This document shows positions 1 through 4,598 of a stretch of DNA of 5,523 bases, in pieces. The stretch comes from Gemmatimonas phototrophica (GTDB taxonomy: Bacteria > Gemmatimonadota > Gemmatimonadetes > Gemmatimonadales > Gemmatimonadaceae). The stretch lies in NCBI GenBank assembly GCA_945870175.1, contig CAMBRJ010000228.1, positions 1 to 5,523 of the forward strand, given 5' to 3'. Below the pieces are notes generated by a model that saw only the letters and a program-made list of their open reading frames with translations, made no database searches and was not told where the DNA came from. Made by a program: the position numbers and the translations under genes. Each line of letters starts with the position of its first letter. Within the stretch, counting starts at the first letter, position 1.

Positions 1-589
1 TGGCCTGCGTGCGCGTCACGACTTCCGCCTTCTTCGGACCGAGAATGGCCGCGATCTCCTCGTTACCGACCACTTCCTGCAGCGACTGACGGATCGCCTG
101 TCGGATGTAGCCGTGCGAGATGGTCTGCACGTCGGTACGGAAGGTTTGATACAGCGCCGGCACCTTGTCGGGGCGCAGTTCGAAGCTCATCGACACGTCG
201 AGCGACAACGGCTGACCTTCCACCGAGTTCACATTGATCTCGTCGTTCTGCTCCGAGCCTTCGGTGCTTGCCTTCGTGAGCACCAGCGTCTGCATGAATG
301 TGGGATACGCTTGAATCTGCGTCATCAGCGGATTCCGCAGGTGGAAGCCGGGGCCCAACGGCGTGGGATCCACACCGCCACCACCACGATGAATCACGAT
401 GCCCACGTGGCCCGGTTCGATGTAGGTCACCGAGGGTCGCACCAGAAAGAGCAGCACCATCAGCACCACGAACCCGGCGGCGAGCTTCGGGAACATCCCG
501 CTACCACCGCCGCCGCCGGGCATGCCGGTGAGCGGGTTGCGCATGGCGCTGCGCAGTTCGTCGAGCGTCGAATCAATCGATGTGGCCAT
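1..589 (-). CDS. SPFH/band-7 (prohibitin-like) membrane protein, 3' end cut by window edge
   Basis: The first 196 residues are visible and the gene runs off the left edge. The order is a short polar N-terminus, a glycine-rich stretch (residues 25-31, GGGGGSG), one hydrophobic membrane segment (about 36-50) and the start of an SPFH/band-7 domain from about 56. Typical SPFH signatures are EPGHVGIVIHR (58-68), PLGPGFHLRNPL (77-88), then a strand-rich region and a helix with REQ-like polar character (IRQAIRQSLQEVVG). Members of this family form membrane-anchored ring or cage assemblies that organise membrane microdomains or guard proteases such as FtsH; which of these applies here cannot be told. 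The start is the ATG at 589-587, preceded by a strong AAGGAGG six bases upstream. That ribosome site lies inside the end of the upstream gene, which overlaps by 17 bp, implying translational coupling. The family call is firm; the specific subfamily is not resolved. Confidence 0.88.
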   Translation of the reverse strand, partial: MATSIDSTLDELRSAMRNPLTGMPGGGGGSGMFPKLAAGFVVLMVLLFLVRPSVTYIEPGHVGIVIHRGGGGVDPTPLGPGFHLRNPLMTQIQAYPTFMQTLVLTKASTEGSEQNDEINVNSVEGQPLSLDVSMSFELRPDKVPALYQTFRTDVQTISHGYIRQAIRQSLQEVVGNEEIAAILGPKKAEVVTRTQA

Positions 590-833
590 GGACGGCCTCC
601 TTGTAGCAATGAGAACACAGCGGTTCACCCGTGGGGAGTCGCACGAGATCGTCTTCGCGCTGCAACCCGTGAATCGGGCACGTGAGATCGGCTTGGCGAT
701 CAAGGCGCTTGCGGTTGGCCGTCTGCCGAATCCGGCGGCCAAATGGAGTGAGTCCCAGCGCCGTAACGAAAAGAGCGCCGACTACCGCCAGCAGGGCGAT
801 GAAGAGGGCGCTCTCAAGCATGATGGCGTTCAT
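573..833 (-). CDS. small single-helix membrane protein with CxxH...CxxC putative zinc site
   Basis: An 86-residue protein not recognised as a named family. Residues 9-29 form one hydrophobic membrane helix. It is followed by a strongly basic stretch (RRIRQTANRKRLDRQ, 33-47), which by the positive-inside rule places the C-terminal half in the cytoplasm. That half carries C52-x2-H55 and C73-x2-C76, four ligands spaced like a small treble-clef or ribbon zinc site. The open frame extends to an ATG at 1037, but the extra residues run through the palindromic repeat element and read as low-complexity sequence, so I use the ATG at 833; the ATG at 821 is an alternative. Neither has an obvious Shine-Dalgarno. 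The stop lies inside the following SPFH gene, and the last codons contain that gene's AAGGAGG ribosome site. A role as a small partner or regulator of the SPFH protein is inferred from this overlap only. Confidence 0.7.
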   Translation of the reverse strand: MNAIMLESALFIALLAVVGALFVTALGLTPFGRRIRQTANRKRLDRQADLTCPIHGLQREDDLVRLPTGEPLCSHCYKEAVHGHID

Positions 834-845
834 ATAGGTAAAGAA

Positions 846-876
846 TAGTACGGCAGAGACAGCGAAAAGTGTCAGA
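846..876 (-). promoter_or_regulatory. candidate promoter for the small membrane protein and SPFH pair
   Basis: Read on the minus strand, CTGACA (876-871) is a 5/6 match to the sigma70 -35 box. After 19 bases it is followed by TACTAT (851-846), a 4/6 match to the -10 box. The spacer is at the long end of the usable range. Transcription from it would begin only about 5-8 bases before the ATG at 833, which fits the absence of a ribosome-binding site there. The evidence is consensus matching only. Confidence 0.25.
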
Positions 877-916
877 AATCGGTGAGACGGGGTGACGGAC
901 GGCGCTGAGATGTCCG

Positions 917-941
917 TATCTCTTTGTATTGCAAAGAGATA
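917..941. promoter_or_regulatory. perfect inverted repeat, candidate operator
   Basis: TATCTCTTTG (917-926) and CAAAGAGATA (932-941) are exact reverse complements around a 5-base centre, TATTG. Their base composition is clearly more AT-rich than the surrounding DNA. The site lies about 84 bp upstream of the small membrane protein start and about 40 bp upstream of the candidate -35 box. The two-fold symmetry and size fit a dimeric transcription factor. The TTTG-TATTG-CAAA core recalls sites I associate with some PadR-family repressors, but that is memory and unverified, and no regulator gene is present in the window. No U-tract follows on either strand, so it is not a usual terminator. Confidence 0.45.
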
Positions 942-962
942 GGCACGCGCACGCGTCGGAAT

Positions 963-1134
963 CGTCAACGGCAACGGCAACGGGAACAGCCAGAACACGG
1001 ATGACACCGATGTCACTGAACCAACACAGATAAGCAAAAAACGCTTCTAGGCTTATCCGTGTTGGTTCAGTGACATCCGTGTCATCCGTGTTCTGGCTTT
1101 TGCTTTTGCTTTTGCTTTTGCCGTTGCCATTGCC
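963..1134. repeat. palindromic intergenic element with hexamer-repeat flanks
   Basis: Two 48-base arms (988-1035 and 1051-1098) are reverse complements with only two mismatches (1008/1078 and 1028/1058), separated by a 15-base A-rich loop (1036-1050). The right arm contains three intact copies of ATCCGTGT, at 1055, 1075 and 1084; the left arm holds their complements with one-base changes in two. Outside the arms the symmetry continues loosely as hexamer tandem repeats: GGCAAC-type units on the left (about 963-987), and TTTTGC four times followed by CGTTGC and CATTGC on the right (1098-1134). The element begins 3 bases after the stop codon of the SDR gene. It looks like a dispersed, non-coding palindromic repeat of the REP/MITE kind or a long 3' hairpin. 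No transposase is present, and copy number in the genome cannot be judged from one window. Confidence 0.8.
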
Positions 1135-1136
1135 GC

Positions 1137-2543
1137 CTACTCGCCCAGTTCAAACCGCAACATCGGCTCCAACTCCGGCAAGCGCCACACAAACCCGGCC
1201 TCGCGGAGAACGCGCGGCTCCACACGCTGACTCGCGAGCACGGTGAGATTGGCCATCTCCTCACCCAACAACAGCCGCAGCGCGAACGCCGGCGCATGCG
1301 CGATCGTGGGGCGACCCAGCACCGCCCCGAGCACCTTCGTATACTCGGCGTTCGTCACCGCCGTCGGCGCCACGAGGTTGACCGGTCCGCGAATGTCGTC
1401 GCGCATCAGACAGAAGTGGATTGCGCCGATTTCGTCGTCGAGCGCGATCGGGCTGATCCACTGCGAACCCGGCCCGAGTGTGCCGCCCGCACCATAGCGG
1501 AACAGCGGGGCCTGCGTGCCAAGGGCGCCACCGGCTGCACCCTGCACGATGCCGGTGCGCAGGTGCACCACGCGAATCCCCGCCTGCTCCGCCGGTGCCG
1601 TGCTCGCCTCCCAGGCGCGACCGACGTCGGCGAGATAGTCGTCGCCCAACGCACTGCGTTCGTCGAGGAGTTCGTCACCGCGGCTGCCGTAGATCCCGAT
1701 GGCCGAGCCACTCAGCAGCACGCGCGGCTTGCGCGACAGCTGCGCCAGCGTGTGCGCGAGCAGCGACGTGCCTTCCACGCGACTGCTCTTGAGTGCGACG
1801 CGGTGCGCGCTCGACCAGCGCGTCGCGATCGATGCCCCAGCCAGATGAATCACAGCATCCACGCCTTCGAGGGCACGCGGATCGAGCTGACCGCGCTCGG
1901 GATTCCACTGCACATCGTGATGACCCGGTCTCGGCGCGCGGCGGCCGATGCGGATCACCTCGTGGCCACCCGTCGACAAAAAGGCGGCGAGCTGCGTGCC
2001 GATGAAACCGCTCGCGCCGGTGATCGCGATGCGCAGACGCGGTCGGTCGGCGAACTCGGCATGTCGCGCCAAGTCGCCAAGCATGACGGCATGCCGGTAC
2101 GCGAACACGCGAGCCAACGTGCGCTGCGTGTACGCGCCGGCGACCGCGCTGCCCACGCCGCCGAGCGGGAGTGCGTAGCGGATATGATCGTCGAGCATGC
2201 TCGACTGGGCATCGATCGGCGCGAAGCCGTGCGTATGCTCCCAGGCCGCGAACGGCCCATCGCGCATCACGTCGCGGAACTGCCGGTTCGCGAGATAATC
2301 GCGATGTTCGAGGGTCCAGGTGGTGGGCACCGGGCCGGCGTGCACCTGCAGCACCACCTTGGCCCCGTCACGAATGCCTCCCGTGTGCTCGAGCACCGTG
2401 GGGCGATCCCACGGCGGCGACAGCCGCTCGAACGCGCCCGCCCGCTCATGCCACGCGAACAGCGCCTCGACGGGCACGGGGGCTTGCACCTGCTTCCGGA
2501 ATTCCTGCATCGACACGACACTCTCCACTGCGGCGACCCGCAT
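1137..2543 (-). CDS. SRPBCC-SDR fusion, TIGR01777 family NAD(P)-binding protein
   Basis: A 468-residue two-domain protein. Residues about 12-160 form an SRPBCC (START-like, CoxG/polyketide-cyclase type) ligand-binding domain, with the recognisable WHERAGAFERLSPPW at 31-45. Residues 170 onward are an extended short-chain dehydrogenase of the YfcH/TIGR01777 type: Rossmann motif G176-ASGFI-G182, HLAGA (233-237), SGSAIGIYGSRGDE (278-291) and a C-terminal DUF1731-like segment (about 412-466) ending in EAGFVWRLPELEPML. A classical YxxxK catalytic pair is not evident, as is usual in this family, whose substrate is generally unknown. I use the ATG at 2543, with AGGGG eight bases upstream; the ATG at 2510 lies nearer the domain edge and is possible. 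The gene follows the glycosylase by 15 bp. Domain assignment is firm; the reaction is not known. Confidence 0.9.
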   Translation of the reverse strand: MRVAAVESVVSMQEFRKQVQAPVPVEALFAWHERAGAFERLSPPWDRPTVLEHTGGIRDGAKVVLQVHAGPVPTTWTLEHRDYLANRQFRDVMRDGPFAAWEHTHGFAPIDAQSSMLDDHIRYALPLGGVGSAVAGAYTQRTLARVFAYRHAVMLGDLARHAEFADRPRLRIAITGASGFIGTQLAAFLSTGGHEVIRIGRRAPRPGHHDVQWNPERGQLDPRALEGVDAVIHLAGASIATRWSSAHRVALKSSRVEGTSLLAHTLAQLSRKPRVLLSGSAIGIYGSRGDELLDERSALGDDYLADVGRAWEASTAPAEQAGIRVVHLRTGIVQGAAGGALGTQAPLFRYGAGGTLGPGSQWISPIALDDEIGAIHFCLMRDDIRGPVNLVAPTAVTNAEYTKVLGAVLGRPTIAHAPAFALRLLLGEEMANLTVLASQRVEPRVLREAGFVWRLPELEPMLRFELGE

Positions 2544-2558
2544 GCACCAGCCCCTGCG

Positions 2559-3212
2559 CTACCAGCCGCCGGCGTCTTCGAGATCGAGGACCCGCCAGCA
2601 GTACCAACTGGCAACGCTTGCCCACGGACGCCAGTTCCTCGCCACCTTTGCGAGCCGGTCCGCCTCAGGCAGCGCTCGCATGCGATAGATCCGCTGCGCG
2701 CCTTTACGCACACCGAGGTCGAGCACCGGAAGGACGTCCGGACGTCCGAGCCGAAACATCAGGAACATCTGGGCCGTCCAGCGGCCCACGCCGCGCACTG
2801 CCACCAAGGCGTCGATCACCGCCTCGTCGTCCATAGTGTCGATCACGTCGAGCGGCAGGCGGGCATCCTCGACATGGCGCGCGAGGTCGACGATCGCGCG
2901 CGTTTTCGCCGCGGACAGCCCACAGGCGCGCAGCGTGTCCTCATCCGAGGCCAGAATCTGCGCCGGGGTCGGGGCATCACCGCTGGTACCATGGCGATCC
3001 TTGAAGCGCCCATAGATCGTGGACGCCGCCCCACCCGACAGTTGTTGATACACGATCGCCCGCGCCAGATGATCGAAATGCGTACCGTCGGCGCGCGGCA
3101 GCATCGTGCACGGGCCCACGCGTTCGATGGCCACCGCCATCTTCGGGTCTTGGGCACTGAGCGCCGCCACCGCCTGGGTAAGGCGACGGCGCGTCAGTCG
3201 GACGATGGTCAC
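2559..3212 (-). CDS. AlkA-like DNA-3-methyladenine glycosylase (HhH-GPD superfamily)
   Basis: A 217-residue base-excision repair enzyme expected to cleave the N-glycosidic bond of alkylated purines such as 3-methyladenine. Visible family marks are IVYQQLSGGAASTIYGRF (53-70), the helix-hairpin-helix LVAVRGVGRWTAQM (136-149) and the following LPVLDLGVRKG, where D165 matches the catalytic aspartate of AlkA (D238). The hairpin lacks the lysine found in bifunctional OGG1/Nth-type enzymes, and no C-terminal four-cysteine iron-sulfur motif is present, so a monofunctional glycosylase is expected. The start is a GTG at 3212, seven bases after the stop of the preceding gene and without a clear Shine-Dalgarno, suggesting translation by reinitiation. 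The only nearby ATG, at 3140, would remove conserved N-terminal sequence. Length fits the compact AlkA-like proteins, which lack the N-terminal domain of E. coli AlkA. Confidence 0.92.
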   Translation of the reverse strand: MTIVRLTRRRLTQAVAALSAQDPKMAVAIERVGPCTMLPRADGTHFDHLARAIVYQQLSGGAASTIYGRFKDRHGTSGDAPTPAQILASDEDTLRACGLSAAKTRAIVDLARHVEDARLPLDVIDTMDDEAVIDALVAVRGVGRWTAQMFLMFRLGRPDVLPVLDLGVRKGAQRIYRMRALPEADRLAKVARNWRPWASVASWYCWRVLDLEDAGGW

Positions 3213-3219
3213 CGTCGGA

Positions 3220-3816
3220 TCACATCGTCAACGAGAACATCACGTGCGCCTTCGGTGTGCCGGGGAACATCAGCCACGGCTTCGTATCCGATGGCGTCGT
3301 CGAGATACCGGTGGTCGCCGTGGTGGCGAACGGGATGTACACGACGAACAGCGGGTTGCCCTGCTTCACCGTGCCCGACGCCGCATCGAACGCGTCCTTC
3401 TTGCCGAAGATCTGATACAGCGACGCCGGCGCCGTCGGCATCTTGATCTTCCCCGCTTTCACTTCGGCAAAGCGCACCGTGTCGACCTGACCGCCCTTCA
3501 CGCCAGACACGCGCAGGGCGCGACCGCGGGCCATGAACGGGTCCATCGAGTCGTGGTAGCAGGACACGTGGAACTGCTCCTCGGCGGGATCGTCCGCCAA
3601 ACACATCATGCCGTTCTTCGTGGGGCGAAGCCAGTCGAGCTTGCCAGCCGTTTTGTAGCCCATCACGCCAGCGCCGTCGCGCAGTTCCTTCGGCAGTGCC
3701 TGGACCGCGGCCGTGATTTGCTCGGCGACGGGCGGCGGCGTCTGCGCGCCAAGCGCGGCACCGACGAGCGACAAGGCCGCAGCACAGGTCACGACACAGC
3801 TGGATCGAAACGACAT
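3220..3816 (-). CDS. secreted protein of unknown function
   Basis: A 198-residue protein whose family I cannot name. Residues 1-24 are a Sec signal peptide: a basic start (MSFR), hydrophobic core (VVTCAAALSLVGAALGA) and probable cleavage after A24 before QTPPP, with no lipobox. The mature part has two cysteines, C72 and C86, in MMCLADD and HVSCYHD, which may form a disulfide in the periplasm. It ends in a distinctive KPWLMFPGTPKAHVMF (179-194). Layout and motifs loosely recall secreted hypothetical proteins seen in Acidobacteria-like genomes, from memory only. The open frame extends to 3876, but the ATG at 3816 is preferred because the signal peptide begins there and GGGAG lies eight bases upstream. 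It is the first gene of the minus-strand cluster, seven bases before the glycosylase. An enzymatic role is not supported by any motif I can see. Confidence 0.75.
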   Translation of the reverse strand: MSFRSSCVVTCAAALSLVGAALGAQTPPPVAEQITAAVQALPKELRDGAGVMGYKTAGKLDWLRPTKNGMMCLADDPAEEQFHVSCYHDSMDPFMARGRALRVSGVKGGQVDTVRFAEVKAGKIKMPTAPASLYQIFGKKDAFDAASGTVKQGNPLFVVYIPFATTATTGISTTPSDTKPWLMFPGTPKAHVMFSLTM

Positions 3817-3853
3817 GGTTCTAACTCCCGGAATGGACGGAGAAAAGTGACAG

Positions 3854-3881
3854 TTGTGATTACCACCGTGCCACATATTCT
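3854..3881 (+). promoter_or_regulatory. candidate promoter of the short histidine kinase
   Basis: TTGTGA (3854-3859) and TATTCT (3876-3881) resemble sigma70 -35 and -10 boxes, each matching 4 of 6 consensus bases, with a 16-base spacer. The predicted start of transcription is about 3887-3890, at or just before the ATG at 3891. No Shine-Dalgarno precedes that ATG, so the message may be leaderless. Consensus matching only. Confidence 0.35.
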
Positions 3882-3906
3882 ACGACGTATATGGCCACCG
3901 ACACAA
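3877..3906 (-). promoter_or_regulatory. candidate divergent promoter of the minus-strand cluster
   Basis: On the minus strand TAGAAT (3882-3877) matches 5 of 6 bases of a -10 box. A weak TTGTGT (3906-3901) lies 18 bases upstream, inside the kinase coding start. Transcription would give a leader of about 55 bases before the secreted-protein ATG. The -10 hexamer overlaps that of the plus-strand promoter almost completely. Confidence 0.25.
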
Positions 3907-4565
3907 ATGCCGCGCCCGAGGCGCTGGTGCGCTTTGCCACGCGGGTTTCGCACGACATGAACAACTTCTCGGCCGTCGTCCGGACGTTCAGTGAGCTGCT
4001 GCTGTCCGACCTTCCGGACAGCAACCCCATGCATGCCGACATCGCCGAGATCCATCGAGCGGCGGATGCCACCATCCAGTACATCAGGCGGGTGACGCAG
4101 TTTTCACGGGCCCGCAACATGCGACGGCTCCCCATCCTGGTGGACGACGGCATCGACGACGCGCTGGCTATGCTGGCCACCGAGCTGGGTGACCGGGCCG
4201 TGCGCAAGACGCTGGGCGGCGGACGGATTCAGGCCGATGCGAGCTGGTGGCGGGACGTGGTCATCGAACTGCTGCGGAACGCCCACGAAGCCGCGCCGGC
4301 AGGCAGCGCCATTGTGGTCCGGAGCGCCACGAAAAACGGCACGGTCACCGTCGATGTCGAGGACGAAGGGGAGGGCATTCCCGCCGATCTGCTGGCGACC
4401 GTGACGGAGCCGTTCGTGACGTCCAGGCCGGGCGTTCGCGGGGCCGGGATCGGACTCGCCATCGTCGCCGCCTTCGTGCACACGCTCGGCGGGTCGATCC
4501 AGTTCGACCGCGTCGACGGGACCGCCGGAGAGCGCACCCGCGTGCGGCTCACCCTGCCGGCCTAG
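3891..4565 (+). CDS. short soluble sensor histidine kinase (HisKA plus HATPase_c only)
   Basis: A 224-residue kinase core with no membrane helix, signal peptide, PAS/GAF sensor or receiver. The dimerisation and phosphotransfer helix carries the phospho-acceptor H21 in VSHDMNNFSAVV (19-30), the HDxNN form common in CckA-like and hybrid kinases. The ATP-binding domain shows the N box ELLRNAHEAAP (126-136, N130), the G1 box DVEDEGEGIP (155-164), an F-box-like TEPFVTSR (172-179) and the G2 box GAGIGLAIV (184-192). All residues needed for ATP binding and autophosphorylation appear present. The ATG at 3891 has no Shine-Dalgarno and only about 20 residues before the H box. Sensory input must therefore come from a partner protein, or the protein acts as a phosphotransfer hub. 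The kinase is divergent from the minus-strand cluster and convergent with cheB; no response regulator gene adjoins it, so the partner is unknown. Confidence 0.9.
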   Translation: MATDTNAAPEALVRFATRVSHDMNNFSAVVRTFSELLLSDLPDSNPMHADIAEIHRAADATIQYIRRVTQFSRARNMRRLPILVDDGIDDALAMLATELGDRAVRKTLGGGRIQADASWWRDVVIELLRNAHEAAPAGSAIVVRSATKNGTVTVDVEDEGEGIPADLLATVTEPFVTSRPGVRGAGIGLAIVAAFVHTLGGSIQFDRVDGTAGERTRVRLTLPA

Positions 4566-4571
4566 CGCTCA

Positions 4572-4598
4572 CGCGTAGCGCGCCGATCGCGTTACGCG
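4572..4598 (+). terminator. GC-rich hairpin at the convergent gene junction
   Basis: CGCGTAGCGCG (4572-4582) and CGCGTTACGCG (4588-4598) pair over 11 positions around the 5-base loop CCGAT. In the plus-strand transcript the single non-Watson-Crick position (4578/4592) is a G-U pair; in the minus-strand transcript it is a C-A mismatch, so the stem favours the kinase message. It starts 6 bases after the kinase stop and contains the cheB stop codon. No U-run follows, so termination without Rho is uncertain. Confidence 0.45.

Noticed and set aside
834..1037. N-terminal extension of the small membrane protein to the ATG at 1037
   Set aside because: The added residues are encoded by the repeat element and the candidate operator and promoter, and they would put unrelated hydrophobic patches before the membrane helix.
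995..1091. CRISPR-like array from the repeated ATCCGTGT units
   Set aside because: Units are 8 bases, spacing is irregular, they are arranged as a palindrome, and there are no spacers of constant length or cas genes.
988..1098. Classical Rho-independent terminator of the SDR gene
   Set aside because: The stem is far longer than usual and no U-run follows the second arm on either strand; a role in 3' end stability remains possible.
1082..1297. 71-codon minus-strand frame ending in QK repeats
   Set aside because: The QK repeats are just the TTTTGC hexamers read in frame, and the rest is out of frame with the well-supported SDR gene.
1296..3446. 716-codon open frame on the plus strand
   Set aside because: It lies antisense to the SDR, glycosylase and secreted-protein genes, which have clear domains. 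Its translation is rich in Arg, His and Ala without domain motifs, as is usual for shadow frames in high-GC DNA.
3817..3876. Extension of the secreted protein to the ATG at 3876
   Set aside because: It would place 20 polar residues before the signal peptide and ignore the well-placed GGGAG ribosome site before the ATG at 3816.
3106..3960. 284-codon plus-strand open frame over the secreted protein and divergent promoter
   Set aside because: Antisense to a gene with a good signal peptide and ribosome site; low-complexity Arg/His-rich translation; runs through the divergent promoter region.
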